Source: Chloroflexota bacterium (GTDB taxonomy: Bacteria > Chloroflexota > Anaerolineae > Anaerolineales > Villigracilaceae). From it: DNA of 64,000 nt. Shown here in pieces: positions 35,049-42,309 of the stretch. The notes under the pieces were generated by a model. The model was not told the DNA's origin. It saw nothing but the letters and a program-made list of their open reading frames with translations, and searched no databases. How positions within the stretch are numbered: position 1 is the first letter of the stretch; each line of letters starts with the position of its first letter. The stretch is from the NCBI GenBank assembly GCA_016219545.1, contig JACRMH010000012.1:1-64000 (forward strand), in the 5' to 3' direction. Both the position numbers and the translations under genes were made by a program.

Positions 35049-35708
35049 CTACATCGCCTTTACCTGACCGATCAACCAATCCACCCATGCGTCCATGCCT
35101 TCACCAGTTTTGGCTGACAATGGAAAAGTCAATACGCCGGGATTTAAAACTTCTACGCCATGTTTGAAATAATCCATTTTGAAGGGGACATAAGGGAGGA
35201 GGTCAATTTTGTTGATAACCAATGCATCCACGCCGCGATACATGCCGGGATATTTATAGGGTTTATCGTCGCCTTCGGGGATGGATGCGATCAATATGGA
35301 TTTGTGCGTGCCGAGTTTGAAGCTGGCAGGGCAAACGAGGTTGCCGACATTTTCAACAATAAGCAGATCGAACTGAGTCAGGTCAAGTTGTTCAAGAGCG
35401 CCGCGCAACATAACAGCATCGAGGTGGCAGTCACCGCCAGTATTGACCTGAATGGCGGCCTGTGCTCCGGCGTTCGCGGCGCGGTCTGCGTCAATAGATG
35501 TGGCAATGTCGCCATCCACAACGGCCACGCGCAGTTTATCTTTTAAGCGCGGCAGGGTCTGCTCGATCAGCGATGTTTTGCCTGCACCGGGCGATGCCAT
35601 GATGTTGATGGAGAACACACCGGCAGAGTCGATCCGCCCGCGGTTTTGCTCCGCCAAATGATCGTTGGCATTCAGAATATTTTCAACAATGGGAACGCGT
35701 ATGGTCAT
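35049..35708 (-). CDS. hypB: Hydrogenase nickel incorporation GTPase HypB
   Basis: A 219-aa SIMIBI GTPase that, with HypA, delivers nickel to the large-subunit precursor. Walker A A-S-P-G-A-G-K-T-S-L (about residues 34-43) is followed by V-D-G-D-I-A-T-S-I-D, the metal-site G-G-D-C-H-L-D (about 90-96), V-E-N-V-G-N-L-V-C-P and the guanine-specificity N-K-I-D. The N-terminus lacks a His-rich stretch, so no nickel storage is expected. GGAG precedes ATG. Confidence 0.95.
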   Translation of the reverse strand: MTIRVPIVENILNANDHLAEQNRGRIDSAGVFSINIMASPGAGKTSLIEQTLPRLKDKLRVAVVDGDIATSIDADRAANAGAQAAIQVNTGGDCHLDAVMLRGALEQLDLTQFDLLIVENVGNLVCPASFKLGTHKSILIASIPEGDDKPYKYPGMYRGVDALVINKIDLLPYVPFKMDYFKHGVEVLNPGVLTFPLSAKTGEGMDAWVDWLIGQVKAM

Positions 35709-35728
35709 AATGGTTGCTCCAATATTTT

Positions 35729-35825
35729 ATGTCGTTGCGAGGAAGGTGTTCTTTCCGACGAAGCAATCCACCACTCATTGGAGATTGCTTCGTCGCTCAC
35801 TACCGTTCGCTCCTCGCAACGACAT
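35729..35825. repeat. Nested palindromic repeat between hypA and hypB
   Basis: ATGTCGTTGCGAGGA (35729-35743) and TCCTCGCAACGACAT (35811-35825) form a perfect 15-bp outer stem. CGACGAAGCAATC (35756-35768) and GATTGCTTCGTCG (35783-35795) form a perfect 13-bp inner stem. This 'TCGTTGCGAGG...GAAGCAATC' type is a dispersed element family in many bacterial genomes. No transposase or coding content is present. Confidence 0.8.
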
Positions 35826-35828
35826 GGT

Positions 35829-36170
35829 TTATTCAACGTCAATACTATCCACGCGAAACTCATCACCTTTGGTGATCTGCACGAACTGACTTCCACAGTT
35901 TGGACACGCAAAGTCAATATCTTTGGGATGAAAAGCATGTTGACAATTGGTGCAAGTCATCTCGCCGGCGATGCGTTCAAAGCAGAGCTGCGCGCCTTTG
36001 GCAATGGTGTCGTCGGCGAGCAAGTCCCAATAGAATTGAACCGAGTCATCTACAATGGATGCAAATTCTCCGATCACTATATTAATACTGGTGATCTTTT
36101 TTGCACTTGCCTGTGTTGCATGACGCAGGGCGATATCGAGAATGCTTTGGGTCACAGCTAGTTCATGCAT
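35829..36170 (-). CDS. hypA: Hydrogenase nickel incorporation protein HypA
   Basis: A 113-aa Ni/Zn metallochaperone. The N-terminal M-H-E-L-A-V-T motif supplies the nickel site (His2). A zinc site is formed by C-T-N-C (about residues 73-76) and C-P-N-C (about 91-94). Length and order match the family. It stands first in the hyp gene set, 104 bp after the hydrogenase protease gene, with a hairpin in between. A 16-bp perfect palindrome (36178-36193) lies just upstream of its ATG; no Shine-Dalgarno is evident. Confidence 0.94.
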   Translation of the reverse strand: MHELAVTQSILDIALRHATQASAKKITSINIVIGEFASIVDDSVQFYWDLLADDTIAKGAQLCFERIAGEMTCTNCQHAFHPKDIDFACPNCGSQFVQITKGDEFRVDSIDVE

Positions 36171-36177
36171 AGTGGTT

Positions 36178-36193
36178 AAGTTTAATTAAACTT
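36178..36193. promoter_or_regulatory. Perfect 16-bp palindrome upstream of hypA
   Basis: AAGTTTAATTAAACTT, a fully self-complementary 16-mer, eight bases upstream of the hypA start. It could be an operator or the -10 area of a secondary promoter for the maturation genes. Confidence 0.35.
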
Positions 36194-36213
36194 CATTCTC
36201 AAATATAAAGAAG

Positions 36214-36250
36214 TGAGGAAAGTCATCGCGTTTTTGGATAACTTTCCTCA
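36214..36250 (-). terminator. Hairpin between hydrogenase and hyp genes
   Basis: TGAGGAAAGT (36214-36223) and ACTTTCCTCA (36241-36250) form a perfect 10-bp stem. In the minus-strand sense it is followed by CTTCTTTAT, a weak T-rich tail. It may attenuate transcription or protect the structural mRNA between the structural and maturation parts of the operon. Confidence 0.5.
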
Positions 36251-36274
36251 TAATTAGACAAATTGCAAGCTAAA

Positions 36275-36766
36275 TTAAGGGGTTATTGCATGTCCCCATG
36301 CTTTGAGTTGTTCCACGACGTTGATGACAAGAAACCCGATCTTCGATTTGATCAATGGAGACATCTCAAGTCCCATATCCAGCCATTCCGGTTGGATGCC
36401 CCAGAGGACGATCCGCTTGGGGTACAAGTCCATCAACTTGGACGCGGCCAACATATCTGGCACACCCACTTGATGGGGGGAAATTTTCATTGAAAGAAAA
36501 GCAGGCACCTCGTCATTTTCGAGGCGGATGATCGTTCCGGGTTCCTTATGTGTTTCGACCGCATCAATGAGTAAAAGGTTTTCTATGCCTTCCAGGTAAT
36601 ACAAGAGGTCCATGCCCAATACACCCCCATCCAGAACATGGACCTCTTTTGGTATTACATAGCCGGCCAGTAAACGCTCAATGACATGCACCCCTACGCC
36701 TTCGTCGGACATCAATGTGTTGCCGACTCCCAGCACGAGTGTTTTATAAGCGGGCTGATCAAACAC
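36275..36766 (-). CDS. hybD: Hydrogenase maturation endopeptidase (HybD/HyaD family)
   Basis: A 163-aa nickel-dependent protease that removes the large subunit's C-terminal extension after nickel insertion. Seen: L-G-V-G-N-T-L-M-S-D-E-G-V-G-V (about residues 11-25, with the Glu ligand), L-L-L-I-D-A-V (Asp ligand, about 65-71) and S-P-H-Q-V-G-V-P-D (His ligand, about 96-104). The start is GTG 36766, overlapping the hybC stop by one base, so translation is coupled to its substrate. Confidence 0.93.
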   Translation of the reverse strand: MFDQPAYKTLVLGVGNTLMSDEGVGVHVIERLLAGYVIPKEVHVLDGGVLGMDLLYYLEGIENLLLIDAVETHKEPGTIIRLENDEVPAFLSMKISPHQVGVPDMLAASKLMDLYPKRIVLWGIQPEWLDMGLEMSPLIKSKIGFLVINVVEQLKAWGHAITP

Positions 36767-38508
36767 TAACGGGCTCCGCGGACTTTAAGGAGCGGACTAT
36801 TAAAGTTCTCAACCGTATCAACGCTGACCTGATTGATCTCATTGCCATCAACATCCAGCAGGTGAACGCCGCAGGCGATACATGGGTCAAAGGAATGGAT
36901 GGTGCGAAGTACTTCCAATGGCATCTTCTCGTCGGCGATGGGCGTACCGACCAGGGCTGATTCGTACGGTCCAACCTGACCTTTAGCATCGCGCGGTGAG
37001 CAGTTCCAAGTGCTGGGCACTACCATTTGATAGTTTAGAGTCTTCTGGTCTTTGATCTGGATCCAATGTCCCAAAGAACCACGCGGCGCTTCAGTGTGTC
37101 CCCAGCCTTTTGCTTCGGCGGGCCAATTTGCGGGGTCCCACATACTGCCTTCATGAACAGCAATATCACCGGATTTGATGTTGGCGATGAGTTCGTCTGT
37201 CCACGGGATTAATTGTTCGGCAACCACCACGGTTTCGATACAGCGCGCAGCGGTGCGTCCCAATGTAGAGAAAAGCGCTTCGGGGCCTGCGCCAAGAGCC
37301 TTCAAAACAGAGTTGACCACTTCCACGACTCGTTTATGTCCACTCGCATAAGCGACCAACATGCGGGCAAGAGGACCGACTTCCATGGCATGGTCTTCGA
37401 GGCGCGGGGCTTTCATCCATGAATATTTCTGGTCTACATTAAGGAAGTTATAGGGAGGCTTCGGTCCTGTGAAGTTCGGGTTGGTCTCGCCTTCCCAGGG
37501 ATGCTTGCCTTTCTTCTCATCTTCATATTGGTACCATGAATGGGCGACATGCTCGGCAACACCTTGCTGGTCAACTGGATTAACCTTGCTCAAATCTTTG
37601 TTGAGGAGGAAACCAGAGGGCAGCCAGGGAGTTCCGTCGGCTTGAGGGAAGTCACCATAAGAGAGGTAATTGCCCAGTCCGCCGCCGATGGCTGCCCAAT
37701 CCAGATAGAACGGGGCTATGGCTAATACATCGGGCAGGTAGACTTTGTCCACGAATTCCTTTGCTTTGGCAAACAATCCTTGAAGCATGGCAATTGAATC
37801 GGCATTGAGCGCGGCTTGGCTGGTCGGGTCAATAGGAGTTGCCATACCACCCACGAGATAAGTTTGCAGGTGCGGATTCTTGCTGCCCAAAATCGCATGG
37901 GCGCGGATCACATCACGCTGCCAATCGAGGGCTTCGAGGTAATGTGCCACTGCCATGAGGTTGGCTTCGGGCGGCAGTTTATACGCAGAATGACCCCAAT
38001 ACGCATTGCCGAACGGACCTAACTGTCCACTATTTACATAAGAGGCGAGTTTGTCTTTGACGGCTTGGAAATAAGTGGTGCTGGATTTTGGCCAATCGGA
38101 AATTGACTGTGCCAATTTAGAGGTAGCTTCCGCATCTGCATCCAACGCGCTGACTACATCCACCCAATCCAATGCGTGCAGGTGATAGAAGTGGATCACA
38201 TGGTCTTGAACGTATTGCGTAGCCTGGATCAAGTTTCGCAAAATGCGTGCATTGCTGGGGACAGTAATTCCAAGGGCATCTTCAACGGTTCGTACAGATG
38301 CCAGTGCATGTACTGTTGTGCACACCCCGCAAGCTCGCTGGGTGATCGTCCATGCATCGCGCGGGTCGCGTCCTTTTAAGATCAATTCAATTCCGCGGAA
38401 CATGGTGGCGGAGGCCCATGCATCGGAAACCGCACCTCCATCCACTTGAACTTCAATGCGCAGATGGCCTTCAATACGAGTAATGGGGTCAATAGCTATT
38501 CTTGTCAT
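36766..38508 (-). CDS. hybC: [NiFe] hydrogenase large subunit
   Basis: A 580-aa catalytic subunit oxidising H2 (or evolving it) at a Ni-Fe centre, acting outside the membrane after Tat export with its small subunit. L1 motif R-A-C-G-V-C-T-T-V-H (about residues 59-68) and L2 motif D-P-C-I-A-C-G-V-H (about 541-549) supply the four Cys ligands; there is no selenocysteine. The cleavable extension after the last His is 31 residues, longer than the roughly 15 of E. coli HybC. The N-terminus I-D-P-I-T-R-I-E-G-H is diagnostic. AAGGAG precedes ATG. It lies between the membrane anchor gene and its own protease. Confidence 0.96.
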   Translation of the reverse strand: MTRIAIDPITRIEGHLRIEVQVDGGAVSDAWASATMFRGIELILKGRDPRDAWTITQRACGVCTTVHALASVRTVEDALGITVPSNARILRNLIQATQYVQDHVIHFYHLHALDWVDVVSALDADAEATSKLAQSISDWPKSSTTYFQAVKDKLASYVNSGQLGPFGNAYWGHSAYKLPPEANLMAVAHYLEALDWQRDVIRAHAILGSKNPHLQTYLVGGMATPIDPTSQAALNADSIAMLQGLFAKAKEFVDKVYLPDVLAIAPFYLDWAAIGGGLGNYLSYGDFPQADGTPWLPSGFLLNKDLSKVNPVDQQGVAEHVAHSWYQYEDEKKGKHPWEGETNPNFTGPKPPYNFLNVDQKYSWMKAPRLEDHAMEVGPLARMLVAYASGHKRVVEVVNSVLKALGAGPEALFSTLGRTAARCIETVVVAEQLIPWTDELIANIKSGDIAVHEGSMWDPANWPAEAKGWGHTEAPRGSLGHWIQIKDQKTLNYQMVVPSTWNCSPRDAKGQVGPYESALVGTPIADEKMPLEVLRTIHSFDPCIACGVHLLDVDGNEINQVSVDTVENFNSPLLKVRGAR

Positions 38509-38561
38509 TGTTTAATTCTCCTTGAGTGTGGAGTCGGCAAAAAGCCGCCGTGGTGAAATTT

Positions 38562-39701
38562 TTAGGCATGAGCCTTATCAGGGTCGGGAAACAACTTGAA
38601 GTAACGAACGACTACCCAGTAAAGCAGGAAGCCTCCGGCGACCATTCCTATGGTTATGAATATTTCAACAAAAGATGGGAAGTAAGAAATGGGTCCGGGT
38701 TCGGCCAAGCCGATCCACGAAACAACCAGACGCTCGATGAATGTCCCGATCAAAGCGAAGATGCCTGCCCAGAACGGACCTGAAGTATGCCCAACTAATT
38801 TAGAGAGCAGGATCGCCAACGGTAGAACAATACCGATCAGGAACTGGAACCAGGCCAAGAGTCCAAAAGCATCCGGCTTAAGCAGCAGAGGAATTTTTCC
38901 GCCGCCCATCCAATCGCCAACTTTGAGCGCAGCATACAACATCAAGTTGATGCTCATGGCTTGTCCGATACGACGGAACAACACACGGTCAATTGGCAGC
39001 TTCATCGCTTTCCAAATTAATTTGATCGCAATGGCGGTTGCTCCAAGCCCTGTATACACAGCCTGCAAATAGAACAAAAGCGGCAGGGCAGGTGTCCACC
39101 AGAGTGGATGAAGTTTATGCGACATCAAAAGGAACATGGATCCAAGCGAAGATTGATGCAAGATCGAAAGTACAATGCCAGCACCAGCGATGATGAAGAT
39201 ACTGCGATTGATCCAGCGAACGGGTACGGTGTAACCCCACTTCTCAAGGAACACCGGCGCGATCTCCAATATCAGGATCAGGGTATACAAGGTAACGCAC
39301 AGGCTTATTTCTTCAAGGAAGGAATGAAGGTTCATAAAGCCCGGCACGAAGATGTTGTAGAACTGATTCCAACGTCCGATATCCAGGAAGAGCAGGATAC
39401 CTACAACCCCGTAGCCGAGAAAACCTGCGAGTACCGCGGGGCGGATAATGGAATGATAATCTTCCCTTCCGAGGAAATACGAGAGCAGCGAAATCGTGAA
39501 CGCCGCACCAGCAAACGGGATCAGGAATAGATCAATTGTGATCCAAATGCCCCACGGATATTGATCGCTCATATTCGTCGTGGGACCAAGCCCAACCACC
39601 AGACGATAAATCGCCAGCCCAATGCCAAGCAAGGTCAGTGCGAGCAAAGGCCAGAAGGCAAATGGGATGTCGTTTTTACTGGGTCGAGTTATAGTGGCCA
39701 T
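38562..39701 (-). CDS. hybB: HybB/NrfD-type membrane anchor subunit
   Basis: About 379 aa with nine to ten membrane helices, of the NrfD/PsrC/HybB family that carries electrons between the FeS protein and the quinone pool without haem. Seen: Y-P-W-G-I-W-I-T-I-D (about residues 47-56), S-S-L-G-S-M-F-L-L-M, H-P-L-W-W-T-P-A-L-P and E-R-L-V-V-S-W-I-G. ATG 39701 has GGGAGGA five bases upstream; a start at 39713 is less likely. It overlaps the end of the FeS protein gene by 13 bp. Confidence 0.92.
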   Translation of the reverse strand: MATITRPSKNDIPFAFWPLLALTLLGIGLAIYRLVVGLGPTTNMSDQYPWGIWITIDLFLIPFAGAAFTISLLSYFLGREDYHSIIRPAVLAGFLGYGVVGILLFLDIGRWNQFYNIFVPGFMNLHSFLEEISLCVTLYTLILILEIAPVFLEKWGYTVPVRWINRSIFIIAGAGIVLSILHQSSLGSMFLLMSHKLHPLWWTPALPLLFYLQAVYTGLGATAIAIKLIWKAMKLPIDRVLFRRIGQAMSINLMLYAALKVGDWMGGGKIPLLLKPDAFGLLAWFQFLIGIVLPLAILLSKLVGHTSGPFWAGIFALIGTFIERLVVSWIGLAEPGPISYFPSFVEIFITIGMVAGGFLLYWVVVRYFKLFPDPDKAHA

Positions 39702-40558
39702 GTGTCCTCCCAACCTCCGCGCTTGGCGGTCATGCGGATCAGACCTAAGAGGATCGGTCCGCCGATCAAAACACCGGGCAGGATGATATCGGCAGTGCCT
39801 TCACTAATTTCAGGGATAGGCCTTGTGCCAAGATCTTCGAGTCCCAGATTTTTGAAATCAACGCCGGAAAGATACATGACGGAAGTACCGCCCGCATCAT
39901 CCTTACCGTAAACATGGTCCACGTAACGGGCAGGGTCATCGCTGATTCGTTTTTCTGCCTTCACGATCAGATCACCTCTTTTACCGAAGATGAGCGCGCC
40001 AGTCGGGCAGCGTTCTGCGCAAGCAGTTGGCAGCCCATCCTTCAAGCGGTCAGCGCATAAGGTGCATTTGGTGATGACGGGGAAATGGGCAACATCCCAC
40101 TCAAAACGCGGAATATGGAAAGGACAGGCATACATGCAATAACGGCAGCCGATGCAGCGATCCTTGTCATAGGTAACTGCTCCCGTTTCTGACTTTTGTA
40201 ACGCATGAACAGGACATCCGCTCACACAGGCCGGGTCAATGCAATGCATACATTGGCGTTTGACAAAGGAATAATCATTCTCGCCTTGATATAACTGGAT
40301 CATCGTCCAGGTATCTGCGGAAAGTTCCTTGGGCGCATCATAAACTTGTCTGTCATCTGGTTCGGGCGTGGTGTTGTTCCATTGACGGCAGGCATTTGTA
40401 CAGGCATTACAGCCCACGCAGATGGTTGCGTCATAGAGCATGGCTGCATATTCATTCGGGTCAGTTTCACCCTTTGAAAGCACCGGTCCTGATGTAACGA
40501 GAGCGCCACCGATTGCCAGCCCGGCAGCCTTGAAAAAATCTCTGCGGCTAAGTGTCAT
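39689..40558 (-). CDS. hybA: HybA-type 4Fe-4S electron-transfer protein
   Basis: A 289-aa ferredoxin-like subunit. A Tat signal (S-R-R-D-F-F-K, residues 4-10) is followed by four cysteine clusters: C-V-G-C-N-A-C-T-N-A-C, C-M-H-C-I-D-P-A-C-V-S-G-C-P, C-I-G-C-R-Y-C-M-Y-A-C-P and C-T-L-C with C-A-E-R-C-P. A C-terminal hydrophobic helix (about residues 257-275) anchors it, as in E. coli HybA. It transfers electrons from the small subunit to HybB. Strong AGGAGG start. Nine bases separate it from the small-subunit gene. Confidence 0.94.
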   Translation of the reverse strand: MTLSRRDFFKAAGLAIGGALVTSGPVLSKGETDPNEYAAMLYDATICVGCNACTNACRQWNNTTPEPDDRQVYDAPKELSADTWTMIQLYQGENDYSFVKRQCMHCIDPACVSGCPVHALQKSETGAVTYDKDRCIGCRYCMYACPFHIPRFEWDVAHFPVITKCTLCADRLKDGLPTACAERCPTGALIFGKRGDLIVKAEKRISDDPARYVDHVYGKDDAGGTSVMYLSGVDFKNLGLEDLGTRPIPEISEGTADIILPGVLIGGPILLGLIRMTAKRGGWEDTWPL

Positions 40559-40567
40559 CTCAGCCTC

Positions 40568-41692
40568 CTACTTTTTTGTAGTCCTGGCAGGCGGAGGGGT
40601 GGGTTCCTCGTCCGGTTTGGAAAGGGTCTTGTAAGCGGCAACACCAGCCGCGCCGATTGCAGCTCCTGCCACAGCGCCGATCACGCCGGTCGTTGCAGGA
40701 TCAAGCTTCTGGGTCGGCAATTGAACCGGTGCATAAGTCGCAGGTGGTGCGTAGCGTTGAAGGTCCGCTTGGTTGTATGCCCCAAGCTCCCAGAATCCCG
40801 GTTCAGAGCAGGCAATACATCCATGACCCGCTTTGATGGGCCAACTTGTACCATCATTGTATTGAACTGCCGGGCAGTTATGGAAAGTGACAGGTCCTTT
40901 GCAACCCATTTTATACAGACACCAACCTTTGCGGTGACCTTCATCACCCCAAGCAACGGTGAACTCGCCAGCGTCAAAGTGTCCACGGCGTGGGCAGTTA
41001 TCGTGGATGCGTGCACCGTAAGCAAACAATGGGCGACCAAGATCATCCATTGCAGGTAATTCGCCAAAGGTCAGGAAATGAACGACGGTGGCTGTCAGGT
41101 TGACAGGATTGACCGGGCAACCCGGCAGGTTGAGGACTGGTTTTTTACCGCCAACAATTGTGGATACTGGTACTGCGCCAGTGGGGTTTGGGCTGGTAGC
41201 AGGGACACCGCCAAAGGCCGCACAACTTCCAATTGCAACGACTGCCAATGCACCCGGCAGAGCTTCTTCCAACAACTGAATAGCAGATTTGCCGGCTATA
41301 CAGCAGTAGGCTCCATCTTCACCCTGCGGAATTGAGCCTTCAACCACGAGTAAATATCCACCCGCATCAATGGTTGCTTTCTTGGCTGCTTCTGCCTGTT
41401 CGCCAGCCGCTGCCATGATGGTCTCGTGATAATCCACAGCGAGTACATCCAATATCAATTGGGATACAGTGGGGCGGGAGGCTCGAAGCAGGGCTTCGCT
41501 GTTTCCTGCGCAATCCTGAAACTCCAACCAGATCACAGGTGTGCGTTTGGAGTTGGCAAGTGCATTGGCGATCATTTCCGAATACCCCTTGGGCATTGCC
41601 AGAACACCGGCCATCATAGAACAGAACTTGAGAAAATCACGTCTGGAAACCCCCTGGGTTGTTGCAGCTTGCTGAATGCTAAGTTCCTTCAT
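40568..41692 (-). CDS. hybO: [NiFe] hydrogenase small subunit
   Basis: A 374-aa small subunit with Tat signal S-R-R-D-F-L-K (residues 17-23). Cys ligands lie in the expected order: L-E-F-Q-D-C-A-G-N-S-E (proximal cluster start), I-G-S-C-A-A-F-G-G-V-P, L-P-G-C-P-V-N-P, then H-D-N-C-P-R-R-G-H, C-L-Y-K-M-G-C-K-G-P and C-I-A-C-S-E-P-G-F-W for medial and distal clusters. No extra cysteines typical of O2-tolerant group 1d enzymes are obvious. A C-terminal helix precedes a Pro/Lys tail. It is the first gene of the operon, preceded by a CRP/FNR-like box. Confidence 0.95.
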   Translation of the reverse strand: MKELSIQQAATTQGVSRRDFLKFCSMMAGVLAMPKGYSEMIANALANSKRTPVIWLEFQDCAGNSEALLRASRPTVSQLILDVLAVDYHETIMAAAGEQAEAAKKATIDAGGYLLVVEGSIPQGEDGAYCCIAGKSAIQLLEEALPGALAVVAIGSCAAFGGVPATSPNPTGAVPVSTIVGGKKPVLNLPGCPVNPVNLTATVVHFLTFGELPAMDDLGRPLFAYGARIHDNCPRRGHFDAGEFTVAWGDEGHRKGWCLYKMGCKGPVTFHNCPAVQYNDGTSWPIKAGHGCIACSEPGFWELGAYNQADLQRYAPPATYAPVQLPTQKLDPATTGVIGAVAGAAIGAAGVAAYKTLSKPDEEPTPPPARTTKK

Positions 41693-41717
41693 ATCCGAAC
41701 CTCCTCGTATGAAATGA

Positions 41718-41735
41718 TTGTGAGTTCATTCACAA
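41718..41735 (-). promoter_or_regulatory. CRP/FNR-type palindrome upstream of the hydrogenase operon
   Basis: TTGTGA (41718-41723), six bases, TCACAA (41730-41735): a perfect inverted repeat fitting the TGTGA-N6-TCACA consensus of CRP-family regulators. It lies 26-43 bp upstream of the small-subunit ATG. A redox- or cAMP-responsive regulator of this family is the natural candidate, but no regulator gene is in the window. Position close to the start codon would fit repression or a promoter-proximal site. Confidence 0.55.
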
Positions 41736-41817
41736 ATTCAGACAATTTTCGTGCAATTACTTGTGATTATTTTAGCGGTTAAGAAAAATTTTACAATCAT
41801 GACATTCGTTACTAGAA

Positions 41818-42020
41818 TGAGGTGAACAACCTCATTAACTCCAGTTTATGTAATGTCATATTACAAATTTTGATTATGTAATTTGTCTTACAACACAAAT
41901 TTCGGTCTGAATGATTTTCTTGAGAGTAGCGTTGTTGAAAGCGGACGTTGGAGAACGTCCGCTACACAAAACATAACTTTTTCTGTGTAGTAGTGCGCTC
42001 CTAGCGCACTTGTGCAAGTG
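41818..42020. repeat. Cluster of short palindromes in a 617-bp intergenic region
   Basis: Region 41693-42309 has no gene that I can support. It holds several perfect inverted repeats: TGAGGT-N5-ACCTCA (41818-41834), TGTAAT-N5-ATTACA (41849-41865), AGCGGACGTT-4-AACGTCCGCT (about 41940-41963), CTACACA...TGTGTAG (about 41962-41990), AGTGCGCT-3-AGCGCACT (about 41992-42010) and CACTTG-TG-CAAGTG (about 42007-42020). The last four lie side by side like a compound dispersed repeat. The first two could be operators for either divergent gene. Confidence 0.6.
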
Positions 42021-42257
42021 GTCTAATATGTAAAATGAATTTGCGATGGAGAAAAATCAAGATAGAAAACAATAACCATGTCTTTACGAAGAGGGCATTG
42101 CCCCACGACACTTAAATAATATGCCAGCGCTATGAGCAATCCCCGCATCAATTAGGCGTATGTGATCTGCATTTCACTTGATCATATAAGTAAAATAAAA
42201 GTGGAAAGCCTGTAAGTTTTGTCTGTGCTTTTTTTCGCAAGAACAAAAAAGGTAAGG

Positions 42258-42263
42258 TATAAT
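42258..42263 (+). promoter_or_regulatory. Candidate -10 element of the two-gene unit
   Basis: TATAAT, 47 bp upstream of the ATG at 42310. The -35 position has only a weak match. AAGG near the start codon supports translation start at 42310. Confidence 0.35.
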
Positions 42264-42309
42264 AAAAAAACTGCGAATAAATAAACGCAATTTCATTTTA
42301 AGGCTGAGT

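Noticed and set aside
36766..36900. Selenocysteine in the hydrogenase large subunit
   Set aside because: The L2 motif codes for Cys at both positions; no in-frame TGA.
41818..42020. Small RNA gene or riboswitch
   Set aside because: Hairpins are adjacent but there is no promoter-terminator order or known motif; listed as a palindrome cluster only.
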